From Burkholderia paludis (lineage in GTDB: Bacteria; Pseudomonadota; Gammaproteobacteria; Burkholderiales; Burkholderiaceae), in assembly GCF_000732615.1 (NCBI RefSeq), contig NZ_JPGL01000072.1, positions 1 to 51,739 of the forward strand: a DNA stretch of 51,739 nt. Direction: 5' to 3'. Numbering within the stretch: position 1 is the stretch's first letter; every line of letters starts with the position of its first letter. This document shows positions 36,396-44,158 of this stretch, piece by piece. The notes under the pieces were generated by a model that did not search any database, was not told the DNA's origin, and saw only the letters and a program-made list of their open reading frames with translations. A program made the position numbers and the translations under genes.

Positions 36396-37190
36396 ATGAC
36401 GACCTTGCTTGCCGTACCGCCCATGAGCCTGCCCGAACCGTTGCGCTACCAGCCCGAGAATGCCGATTTCGGCGCGATGCTCGCGCACTTCCGCCTGCTC
36501 GAACCGGTGTTCGATGCGCTGCCGGACGTCGCGTTCTTCGTGAAGGACGAGAGCGGCCGCTATGCGATCGTCAACCGTACGCTGGCGATGCGCTGCGGCT
36601 ACAAGGACAAGCGCGACCTGCTCGGCAAGACGGCCGACGCGGTGTTTCCGCGCCGCTTCGGCCGCAGCTATTTCGAGCAGGACATGGCGACGATCAACGC
36701 CGGCCAGCAACTGACGGACCAGCTCGAACTGCACCTGTACCCGGGCCGCCAGCCGGGCTGGTGCCTGACCTGCAAGGAGCCGCTGCGCGACGCCGCGGGC
36801 AGGGTGGTCGGCCTGGCGGGCATTTCGCGCGACCTGAAGGCGCACGAGGGATCGCACCCGGCGTACAGCCGGCTCGCCGACGTGGTCCAGCACATCCAGG
36901 ATCACTACGTGCAGCCGCTGAACCTGAAGCATCTCGCGCAGATGGCCGGGATGTCGGTTGCGCAGCTCGAACGCTACTTCCACAAGGTGTTCCATCTGAC
37001 GCCGCGCCAGGTGCTGCTGAAGACGCGGCTCGATGCGGCCACCGCGCTGCTCGTCACGCACGACAAGGTGACCGATGTCGCCGCGCTATGCGGCTATACG
37101 GATCACAGCGCGTTCACGCGCCAGTTCAAGGCGACGGTCGGCGTGACGCCGACGGAATACCGGTTGATGCTGCAGGAGCGGGCAGGATGA
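36396..37190 (+). CDS. PAS-domain AraC family transcriptional regulator
   Basis: This regulator of 264 residues has an N-terminal PAS domain (about 30-150) with FFVKDESGRYAIVNRTLAMRCGY and GLAGISRDLKAHE. A C-terminal AraC double helix-turn-helix (about 165-258) follows with LNLKHLAQMAGMSVAQLERYF and DVAALCGYTDHSAFTRQFKATVG. PAS sensing is less common in AraC proteins than a cupin domain. Starts at 36396 and 36423 are both possible; neither has a good ribosome site. It is divergent from a Liv-type binding-protein gene and probably controls it. Confidence 0.88.
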   Translation: MTTLLAVPPMSLPEPLRYQPENADFGAMLAHFRLLEPVFDALPDVAFFVKDESGRYAIVNRTLAMRCGYKDKRDLLGKTADAVFPRRFGRSYFEQDMATINAGQQLTDQLELHLYPGRQPGWCLTCKEPLRDAAGRVVGLAGISRDLKAHEGSHPAYSRLADVVQHIQDHYVQPLNLKHLAQMAGMSVAQLERYFHKVFHLTPRQVLLKTRLDAATALLVTHDKVTDVAALCGYTDHSAFTRQFKATVGVTPTEYRLMLQERAG

Positions 37191-37260
37191 CGCGACACGC
37201 CGCAAGGGCCGGCGCGTCGCAGGGATCGGGGTGTGGCGGGGAAACGGGGAAGCCGGCGGC

Positions 37261-37524
37261 TCAGCGGTAGCCGAGGCCTTTCAGGATGGCCGTGCCGTCC
37301 GCGGTCAGCCGGAAGCTCGGGGCCGTATCGGCGTCGAGCCTGACCATCTCGACGAGGCCGGCTTCCTGCAGCGCAGGCAGTTCGGGTTTGGCGTTCGCGC
37401 CGATCGGTGCGTGCAGCAGCACCAGCAGCGTCGCGATTTCATGATGACTGAGCAGGCGGCGCAGCATCGTCTTCTTTGCAGGGGGCGCGGCCTGGCGGCC
37501 CGCGGGTGCTTCTACGGCGCTCAT
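37261..37524 (-). CDS. small protein with winged-helix-like pattern
   Basis: This protein of 87 residues has SHHEIATLLVLLHAP, PELPALQEAGLVEMV and FRLTADGTAILKGLG, which resembles a MarR-like winged helix with recognition helix and wing. I do not recognise a named family. AAGGAGGAAAGCG directly before ATG 37524 is an excellent ribosome site and strongly supports the start over an ATG nine codons upstream. The gene lies downstream of and convergent with the PAS-AraC gene. Its role is unknown. Confidence 0.75.
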   Translation of the reverse strand: MSAVEAPAGRQAAPPAKKTMLRRLLSHHEIATLLVLLHAPIGANAKPELPALQEAGLVEMVRLDADTAPSFRLTADGTAILKGLGYR

Positions 37525-37719
37525 CGCTTTCCTCCTTTTCAAGATAACCATCGGGTACTGGTTCCGGATGGTGCCGTCGAAGACTTAAGCGATTCTTAAA
37601 ACCGCGGCGGGCGATGCGATGTTGCGCTGCGGTATGGGTTACGGGATGTAACGCCAGGCGTGGCGCGGCTCCCGGCCGATCCCGGCCAGCCGCGCGGGCC
37701 GGTACGCGGCGGCGATATT

Positions 37720-37732
37720 CACCATCATGGTG
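37720..37732. promoter_or_regulatory. short perfect palindrome
   Basis: CACCATCATGGTG is a 6-1-6 perfect dyad between the small winged-helix gene (about 200 bp upstream of its start) and the end of quiC. It could be an operator, but no regulator is linked. Confidence 0.25.
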
Positions 37733-37810
37733 CATATTTGATCAGGCCCTTTGAAGTAATCGCGGGTCGCGCGGCAATCCGGCCCGGCTGCCCCGATTCC
37801 ACTCCTTCCC

Positions 37811-39703
37811 TTATTTCCTGCGCTGCGCCTGCGCGGCGAGCCGCACGGCCGCGTTCGCCGCGCCGTACCCGTCGTATCCGCCGCGCCGTTCGACGATCTC
37901 GAGCGAGAAGCGGTTGTCGACCAGCTCCGTATAGGCGTGCAGGAATTCGCCGCCGTGTTCGTCGCGGTCGTACAGCAGGTGATGGGTGCTCAGCGTGTCG
38001 ACGAGGGCGTCCGGCAGCGCGTAGCGGGCGGCGAGATCGTCGTAGTAGTTGGGCGGAATGCGCAGGAACGGGATGCCGTCGGCCACGAACGCGGCGATCG
38101 TCTTCACGATGTCGTCGGTGCGGAACGCGACGTGGTTCAGCCCGGTGCCGTGATAGCGGTCGAGCGACTCGGCCACCGCCGTGTGGCGGTCGACCGACGC
38201 GTTCAGCGCGATCCGCACCGAGCCGTCGGCGCTGCGCACCGCGCGGCTGCGCATCAGCCCGTACGGGTCCGGCACGAGCCAGCTGCGCTCGGCCTCGAAG
38301 CCGAACGCCGTCTTGAAGAACAGGATCCATGTGTCGAGCGCGTCGGCCGGCAGCGCGAGGCACACATGGTCGATGCCCGTCAGCGGGCCGACTTCGCTCG
38401 GGCCGTCGATATCGGTCAGCGCGAAGTCCGATTCATAAAGCGTCGGCGCGTTCGGCGCTTCGTCGACGAAATACTCGAGGCTGCCGTCCGGCGCCTGCAC
38501 GCCCGGCAGCACGCGCTCGTTCGGTCCGACGCGGCCGGAGAACGGCGCATAGCCGAAGCCGGCCGCGCGCTCGAACGCCACGTTCGCGTCGTCCACGCGG
38601 AACGCCGATGCGCACAGCGACAGCCCGTGGCGCTGGAAGAAGGCATCGGCGAACGAGTCGCGCTCCGCGTTCAGCACGATCGATGCGGCGCCGTGCTGGA
38701 ACAGCGTCACGTCCTTCGAGCGATGCCGGCCGGCGAGCCGGAAACGCATCCGGCCGAGCCATTCGCCGACGGTCGCCGCCGCCTGCGCGTCGACCGCGAA
38801 CTCGATGAACTGGAACCCGACATGCGCGGGCGGCGCCGGCGGCGCGAACAGCGGCTGGGTGGCGGCCGGCGCCCGGCCGTCCCGGGCGAGCCGTTCGCGC
38901 GTCAGTTCTTCCAGATAGAGCAGCGAGCGATGGCCGTCGGCGGCCGTGATCGCGGTCGGCGCCGCGCGGAAGCCGTCGTTGAAGATCTCGAGCGACAGCG
39001 GTCCCGTATAACCCGACTCGATCACGCGCGCGGTGAAGCGCGCGAGGTCGAAGTCGCCCTGGCCCGGGAACGAGCGGTAGTGGCGGCTCCATTCGAGCAC
39101 GTCCATTGCGAGCTTCGGCGCGTCGGCGATCTGCACGAAGGCGATGCGGTCGCCGGGAATGTCGGCGATCGCGTCCGGCGAATCGTCGAGCGACAGCGTG
39201 TGGAAGCTGTCGAGCGCGAGGCCGAGATGCGGGCTGTTCACGGCGTTCACGAGCTTCCACGCATGGCCGTACCGCTTCACGACGCGGCCCCACGCGAGCG
39301 CTTCGTATGCGGCGATCACGCCGGCCTGCCGCGCGGCTTCCGCGAGCGCGCCTAGCTGGTCGACGAGCAGCCCGTCGTCCGCGATCGTATCCGCCGACAC
39401 ATTGCTGCACACGAGGATGCGATCGGCGCCGAGCGCGTGCATGACGTCGAATTTGCGCTTGATGCGGTCGAGGTTGCGGGCGAGCTGGGCGGCGCTCACG
39501 CCCTCGAAGTCGCGAAACGGCTGGAACAGCACGATGTCGAGGCCGAGGTCGGCGGCCATGCGCCGGACGTCGGCCGGCGATCCGTCGAAGTAGACGAGGT
39601 CGTTCTCGAAGATTTCGACGCCGTCGAAGCCCGCGGCCTGGATGGCGGCGAGTTTCCCGGCGAGCGTGCCGGACAGTGACATGGTGGCGATCGAGCGCTG
39701 CAT
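37811..39703 (-). CDS. quiC: 3-dehydroshikimate dehydratase fused to an HPPD-like domain
   Basis: This protein of 630 residues converts 3-dehydroshikimate to protocatechuate in quinate/shikimate breakdown. The N-terminal TIM barrel (about 1-280) has the metal-ligand pattern E134 (YEALAWG), D165 (LALDSFH), Q191 (VQIAD) and E239 (LSLEIF). The C-terminal half (about 300-600) is a vicinal-oxygen-chelate module like 4-hydroxyphenylpyruvate dioxygenase, with GIDHVCLAL and GTGLNHVAFRTDD. AGGA lies upstream of ATG 39703. It is divergent from aroQ across a spacer with repeated GTACAAA elements. Confidence 0.9.
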   Translation of the reverse strand: MQRSIATMSLSGTLAGKLAAIQAAGFDGVEIFENDLVYFDGSPADVRRMAADLGLDIVLFQPFRDFEGVSAAQLARNLDRIKRKFDVMHALGADRILVCSNVSADTIADDGLLVDQLGALAEAARQAGVIAAYEALAWGRVVKRYGHAWKLVNAVNSPHLGLALDSFHTLSLDDSPDAIADIPGDRIAFVQIADAPKLAMDVLEWSRHYRSFPGQGDFDLARFTARVIESGYTGPLSLEIFNDGFRAAPTAITAADGHRSLLYLEELTRERLARDGRAPAATQPLFAPPAPPAHVGFQFIEFAVDAQAAATVGEWLGRMRFRLAGRHRSKDVTLFQHGAASIVLNAERDSFADAFFQRHGLSLCASAFRVDDANVAFERAAGFGYAPFSGRVGPNERVLPGVQAPDGSLEYFVDEAPNAPTLYESDFALTDIDGPSEVGPLTGIDHVCLALPADALDTWILFFKTAFGFEAERSWLVPDPYGLMRSRAVRSADGSVRIALNASVDRHTAVAESLDRYHGTGLNHVAFRTDDIVKTIAAFVADGIPFLRIPPNYYDDLAARYALPDALVDTLSTHHLLYDRDEHGGEFLHAYTELVDNRFSLEIVERRGGYDGYGAANAAVRLAAQAQRRK

Positions 39704-39818
39704 GGGCGAATCCTGCGGATGAGCGGGGCATGGCGCCGGTCGTGCGGGCCCTGAATGAACCAGTCGTTGAATTCCGTACGCGCGCCATATCCCGAATTTA
39801 CTGGGCTGGTGATGCGTA

Positions 39819-39849
39819 TTGTACAAACTAACTAGATGGTACAAATTAG
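39819..39849. promoter_or_regulatory. repeated operator in the quiC/aroQ spacer
   Basis: GTACAAACTAA at 39821 and GTACAAATTAG at 39839 are direct repeats 18 bp apart; the first overlaps the palindrome TTGTACAA. They lie in the AT-rich middle of the 257-bp divergent spacer. The regulator is not in the window. Confidence 0.5.
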
Positions 39850-39960
39850 CGAAAACCCGAAAAGACAGCCTCCCTGCACGGGCGCACACTAGCGTCAAAT
39901 TCCGATGTCTTCGGGGCGGAAACGGTCACGGTCCGCCCCTGTTTCAGGAGCAGAATCACC

Positions 39961-40416
39961 ATGAGCAAGCACAAGGTGCTGGTGCTGAACGGCCCCAACC
40001 TGAATCTGCTGGGCACACGCGAGCCCCATATCTACGGCGCGGAAACGCTCGCCGATGTCGAGCAGCGCTGCCGCGCGGCGGCGGCGGGGCTCGGTCTGGA
40101 GATCGACTTCCGCCAGTCGAACGCCGAGCACCAGCTGATCGACTGGCTGCATGCCGCGCGTCACGACACGCACGGCATCGTGATCAACCCGGCCGCCTAC
40201 ACGCACACGTCGGTGGCGCTGGCCGATGCGCTTGCCGCGATCGCGAAGCCGGTGATCGAGGTGCATATCTCGAACGTGCACCGCCGCGAGGCGTTCCGTC
40301 ACCATTCCTACGTGTCGGCGGTCGCCGAAGCCGTGATCTGCGGCTGCGGCACCGAGGGCTACGTGTTCGCGCTGCAGCGTCTGTCGACCCTGTTCGCGCA
40401 GGGAGCCGCACGATGA
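39961..40416 (+). CDS. aroQ: type II 3-dehydroquinate dehydratase
   Basis: This enzyme of 151 residues interconverts 3-dehydroquinate and 3-dehydroshikimate. It has NGPNLNLLGTREPHIYG with the lid arginine R20 and catalytic tyrosine Y25, VINPAAYTHTSVALADAL and the His-containing EVHISNVHRRE. Length matches type II enzymes. It overlaps the aroE-like gene by 4 bp (ATGA) and is divergent from quiC, so this is the catabolic copy for quinate rather than the biosynthetic one. Confidence 0.95.
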   Translation: MSKHKVLVLNGPNLNLLGTREPHIYGAETLADVEQRCRAAAAGLGLEIDFRQSNAEHQLIDWLHAARHDTHGIVINPAAYTHTSVALADALAAIAKPVIEVHISNVHRREAFRHHSYVSAVAEAVICGCGTEGYVFALQRLSTLFAQGAAR

Positions 40417-41267
40417 GCCGGCCGTCGTTTCTGATCGGCCTGATCGGCCAGGGCATCGGCGGGTCGCTGTCGCCGGCGATGCACGAGGAAGAAGGATTCC
40501 GCCAGGGGTTCGGCTATGTCTATCGGCGCATCGATCTCGATGCGCTCGGCGTGACGGTCGATGCGCTGCCGCAGTTGCTCGATGCCGCGCAGCGGCTGGG
40601 CTACAACGGCCTGAACATCACGCACCCGTGCAAGCAGCGCGTGATCGAATACCTCGACGCGCTGTCGGACGACGCGCGCGCGCTGGGCGCGGTGAACACC
40701 GTGCTGTTCAAGGACGGCAAGCGGATCGGTCACAACACCGACTGGTCGGGTTTCGCGAAAGCGTTCGGCCGCGGGTTGCCCGGCGCGTCGCTCGAGCGTG
40801 TCGTGCAGCTCGGCGCGGGCGGCGCGGGCGCGGCCGTCGCGCACGCGGCGCTGCAGATGGGGGCGGCCGGGCTGACGGTCTTCGATGTCGACGGCGCGCG
40901 GGCCGCCGCGCTCGCGGACGAGCTGCAGTCTCGTTTCCCCGCGGCGCGGGTCGTCGCGGGCGGCGATCTCGCGGGCGCGATGCGCGCCGCGACGGGCCTG
41001 ATCCACGCGACGCCGACCGGCATGGTCAAGCATCCGGGCCTGCCGTTGCCGGCCGAATTGCTCCATGCGGGCATGTGGGTGGCCGACATCGTGTATTTCC
41101 CGCTCGAAACCGAACTGCTCCGCGCCGCGCGCGCGGCCGGCTGCGCCACGTTGCCGGGCGGCGGGATGGCGGTCTACCAGGCCGTCGATGCGTTCGAACT
41201 GTTCACCGGACGCACGCCCGACGCCGAGCGGATGTTCGGGCACTTTCAGTCGCTCGTCACGCGCTGA
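40413..41267 (+). CDS. shikimate/quinate dehydrogenase, AroE family
   Basis: This protein of 284 residues belongs to the shikimate dehydrogenase family. It has IGGSLSPAMHEEEGF for substrate binding, the catalytic lysine in NITHPCKQ, the GHNTDWSGF segment and a Rossmann fold with LGAGGAGAAVAHA. The N terminus lacks the very short form of biosynthetic AroE, and the gene is coupled to aroQ and followed by a transporter gene. That context points to NAD-dependent quinate or shikimate oxidation, but the cofactor and substrate cannot be fixed from sequence. Confidence 0.88.
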   Translation: MSRPSFLIGLIGQGIGGSLSPAMHEEEGFRQGFGYVYRRIDLDALGVTVDALPQLLDAAQRLGYNGLNITHPCKQRVIEYLDALSDDARALGAVNTVLFKDGKRIGHNTDWSGFAKAFGRGLPGASLERVVQLGAGGAGAAVAHAALQMGAAGLTVFDVDGARAAALADELQSRFPAARVVAGGDLAGAMRAATGLIHATPTGMVKHPGLPLPAELLHAGMWVADIVYFPLETELLRAARAAGCATLPGGGMAVYQAVDAFELFTGRTPDAERMFGHFQSLVTR

Positions 41268-41299
41268 CCCCATCCAGAAAGAGAGACCAGGAGACGACC

Positions 41300-42634
41300 A
41301 TGCAGCACACCACCCACACGAGCGCCGCGCCGGCGCAGGCGGCCGGCACGGTCCGGCGCACCTCGGCGCGTTACAGGATTCTCGCGCTGCTCGCGATCGG
41401 CACGATGATCAACTATCTCGACCGCACCGTGCTGGGGGTGGCTGCGCCGCAGCTCACCAGGGAGCTCGGCATTAACGCGGCCGTGATGGGCATCATGTTT
41501 TCCGCGTTTTCGTGGACCTACGTGGCCGCCCAGGTGCCCGGCGGCCTGTTCCTCGACCGCTTCGGCAGCAAGATCACCTATTACTGGTCGATGACGCTGT
41601 GGTCGCTGTGCACGTTCCTGCAGGGCTTCGTGCCCGGCGTCGCGACGCTGCTCGCGTGCCGTCTCGGTCTCGGCGTCGCGGAAGCGCCGTGCTTCCCGAC
41701 CAACAGCCGGGTCGTCGCCACCTGGTTTCCGCAGAACGAGCGCGCGATGGCGACGGGAACCTATACCGTCGGCGAGTACATCGGCCTCGCGTTCTTCAGC
41801 CCCGTGCTGTTCGCGCTGATGGGCGCGTTCGGCTGGCGCTCGCTGTTCTGGGTCGTCGGCACGGTCGGCATCGTGTTCGGCTTCGTCTGGTGGAAGTTTT
41901 ATCACGAGCCGCGCAACCATCCGGCCGCGAATTCCGAGGAACTCGCGTATATCGAGGCGGGCGGCGGCCTCGTGCACGGCGTGCGCAAGGACGGCGGCAA
42001 GGGCAGGCAGACGTCGTTCAGCTGGGCGATGGCAGGCCGGCTGCTGAAGAAGCGCCAGCTTGCGGGCATCTGCCTCGGCCAGTTCGCCGGCAATTCGACG
42101 CTCGTCTTCTTCCTGACCTGGTTCCCGACCTACCTCGCCACCGAGCGCCACATGGGCTGGCTGAAGATCGGCTTCTTCGCGGTGATGCCGTTCATCGCCG
42201 CGTCCGTCGGCGTGATGTTCGGCGGCTTCTTCTCCGACTGGCTGCTGCGCCGCGGCAAGTCCGCGAACCTCGCGCGCAAGCTGCCGATCATCGCCGGCCT
42301 GCTGCTCGCGTCGACGATCATTCTCGCGAACTACGTGCAGAGCAACGAAGCCGTGATCGCGATCATGTCGGTCGCCTTCTTCGCGCAGGGGATGGCCGCG
42401 CTCGGCTGGACGCTCGTGTCCGACATCGCGCCGGACGGCCTGCTCGGCGTCACGGGCGGTATCTTCAACTTCGCGGCGAACCTCGCGGGAATCGTCACGC
42501 CGCTCGTCGTCGGCTTCATCGTCGCGTCGACCGGTTCGTTCGTCGGCGCGCTCGTGTTCATCGGCGTGATCGCGCTGGTCGGCGCGCTGTCGTACATCTT
42601 CGTCGTCGGCGACATCAAGCGGATCGAGCTGTAG
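41300..42634 (+). CDS. MFS transporter, probable quinate/shikimate permease
   Basis: This 12-helix transporter of 444 residues is of the anion:cation symporter type, with INYLDRTVLGVAAPQLTRELG and LGVAEAPCFPTNSRVVATWFP. CAGGAG precedes ATG 41300. It lies 32 bp after the aroE-like gene in one operon with aroQ, so quinate, shikimate or dehydroshikimate is the likely substrate (inference from context). It is related to the gudP-like transporter at 21885. A strong terminator follows. Confidence 0.9.
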   Translation: MQHTTHTSAAPAQAAGTVRRTSARYRILALLAIGTMINYLDRTVLGVAAPQLTRELGINAAVMGIMFSAFSWTYVAAQVPGGLFLDRFGSKITYYWSMTLWSLCTFLQGFVPGVATLLACRLGLGVAEAPCFPTNSRVVATWFPQNERAMATGTYTVGEYIGLAFFSPVLFALMGAFGWRSLFWVVGTVGIVFGFVWWKFYHEPRNHPAANSEELAYIEAGGGLVHGVRKDGGKGRQTSFSWAMAGRLLKKRQLAGICLGQFAGNSTLVFFLTWFPTYLATERHMGWLKIGFFAVMPFIAASVGVMFGGFFSDWLLRRGKSANLARKLPIIAGLLLASTIILANYVQSNEAVIAIMSVAFFAQGMAALGWTLVSDIAPDGLLGVTGGIFNFAANLAGIVTPLVVGFIVASTGSFVGALVFIGVIALVGALSYIFVVGDIKRIEL

Positions 42635-42664
42635 GCGTCGCTTCCACGCACGTCTCGTGCGTTG

Positions 42665-42696
42665 GCCCGGCGGCCGAAGGGCCGCCGGGCTTTTTT
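42665..42696 (+). terminator. intrinsic terminator of the quinate operon
   Basis: GCCCGGCGGCC and GGCCGCCGGGC form an 11-bp perfect stem with a GAAG loop, followed by six T residues. Confidence 0.93.
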
Positions 42697-42746
42697 GTCG
42701 GTGCGCCGCCCGGCGTGCCGGTCCGTACTCCGGGTCGCGCGCGGCT

Positions 42747-43856
42747 TCAGGCGCGCTGCACGGCGATGCCGAGCGATTCGACCGCCCGCGCGATCGCGGC
42801 GACCGCGCGCCGGATATCGTTCGCGTCGATCGCGCCGATGCAGCCGACGCGGAACGTCTCGAGCTGCGTGAGCTTGCCCGGATACAGGATGAAGCCCGCG
42901 TCGCGCACCGCGTCGTAGAAGCGGCGGAAATCGTAGGCCGGATGGGCGGGGGCGTGGAACGTGACGATCACCGGCGCCTGCACGCTCGCGTCGAGGAACG
43001 GCGCGAAGCCGAGCGCGCGCATCGATTCGACCAGCGTCCGGCAGTTGTCGGCATAGCGCGCGCCGCGCGCCGGCTGGCCGCCTTCGGCGAGGTACTGGTC
43101 GAGCGCGGCGCGCAGTGCGGCGATCACGTGCGTCGGCGGCGTGAAGCGCCACTGGCCCGTCTTGCGCAGGTACGCGTACTGATCGTGAAGATCGAGCGCG
43201 AGCGACGGCGAGTTGCCTTCGCTCGCGTCGAGCGCGTCGCGACGCACGATCGCGAATCCCATCCCCGGTACGCCTTCGAGGCATTTGCCGCTGGCCGAGA
43301 TCAGCGCGTCGATGCCGCTGTCCGCCAGTGCGATCGGCAGCGCGCCGAACGAACTCATCGCATCGACGATCAGCCGCTTGCCGTGACGCCGGCACACGGC
43401 GGCGATCGCGTCGAGCGGGTTCAGGATGCCGGCGCTCGTCTCCAGATGCACCTGCGCGACGTGCGTGATGCGCGGCTCGCGTGCGAACGCGGCTTCGATC
43501 GCGGCCGGATCGACGGCTGCGTCCTCGCCGAACGGCAACGCGATCGCTTCGATGCCGAGCCGGCCGAGGATCTTCAGGATGCGCGCGCAGTACGCGCCGT
43601 TGTCGGGCACGAGCACCACGCCGTCGCGCGGCACCAGCGTGCCGAGCGCGGCCTCGACCGAGAACGTGCCGCTGCCCTGCATCGGCACGCACACGTACTC
43701 GTCGCCGCCGTGCGCGATGGCGACGAGATCCGCGCAGACGCTGGCCGTCAGTTGATTGAAAGCGGCATCCCAAGAGCCCCAGTCATGTTGCATTGCGTGG
43801 CGGGTCGTGGCGGACGTGGTGAGCGGGCCGGGCGTGAGAAGGATCGGATCGGACAT
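42747..43856 (-). CDS. phnW: 2-aminoethylphosphonate:pyruvate transaminase
   Basis: This PLP enzyme of 369 residues transfers the amino group of 2-aminoethylphosphonate to pyruvate, giving phosphonoacetaldehyde and alanine. Features are LLTPGPLTTSATTRHAMQHDWGSWD, VPMQGSGTFSVEAAL, AMSSFGALPIA and the PLP-lysine in SASGKCLEGVPG. AAGGAAAAACC precedes ATG 43856. It is divergent from the PhnSTUV transporter operon across 302 bp. PhnY downstream would oxidise its product. Confidence 0.95.
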   Translation of the reverse strand: MSDPILLTPGPLTTSATTRHAMQHDWGSWDAAFNQLTASVCADLVAIAHGGDEYVCVPMQGSGTFSVEAALGTLVPRDGVVLVPDNGAYCARILKILGRLGIEAIALPFGEDAAVDPAAIEAAFAREPRITHVAQVHLETSAGILNPLDAIAAVCRRHGKRLIVDAMSSFGALPIALADSGIDALISASGKCLEGVPGMGFAIVRRDALDASEGNSPSLALDLHDQYAYLRKTGQWRFTPPTHVIAALRAALDQYLAEGGQPARGARYADNCRTLVESMRALGFAPFLDASVQAPVIVTFHAPAHPAYDFRRFYDAVRDAGFILYPGKLTQLETFRVGCIGAIDANDIRRAVAAIARAVESLGIAVQRA

Positions 43857-43902
43857 GGTTTTTCCTTGCAAAGGTAGGACGAAACACCGGGCGGCATTTC
43901 TG

Positions 43903-43936
43903 AATGACTTGCATGATATTGGCAAAATGTGTCATT
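43903..43936. promoter_or_regulatory. inverted repeat near phnW
   Basis: AATGAC at 43903 and GTCATT at 43931 are inverted hexamers with centres 28 bp apart in AT-rich DNA upstream of phnW. They may mark an operator for both divergent units. Confidence 0.35.
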
Positions 43937-44033
43937 TTTTGGAAATTGTGGGAATCGTCACGGGTTTGTCATCGAACGCTGTGATCCTTCGCTTGCCGCG
44001 AGAAACCACCCACTGCGCGGCAGCGAGGCGAGG

Positions 44034-44116
44034 CCGGTTGTCGGCCTGCCCGGATAACAGGCCTTGCACGGGGCAGGAGTCGGCGCCGAAGCGCCAGCTC
44101 CGGCCGACAGAGCCGG
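44034..44116 (+). ncRNA. candidate structured leader RNA of phnS
   Basis: The phnS leader can fold into a three-way junction. TGTCGGCC (44039) pairs with GGCCGACA (44102), extended by CCGG on both sides. Inside lie a TGCCC/GGGCA helix (44047/44071) and a GGCGC-CGAA-GCGCC hairpin (44082-44095). It ends about 42 nt before the phnS ATG. I could not match it to a riboswitch class that I know. Confidence 0.4.
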
Positions 44117-44158
44117 TGTGCCCCCGGCCATTTGGTGTTCCGCCTACGGAGAAGTGAG

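Noticed and set aside
43857..44158. Known riboswitch (cobalamin, TPP, glycine) in the phnW/phnS spacer
   Set aside because: The conserved boxes of those classes were looked for by eye on both strands and not found, so only an unassigned structured leader is listed.
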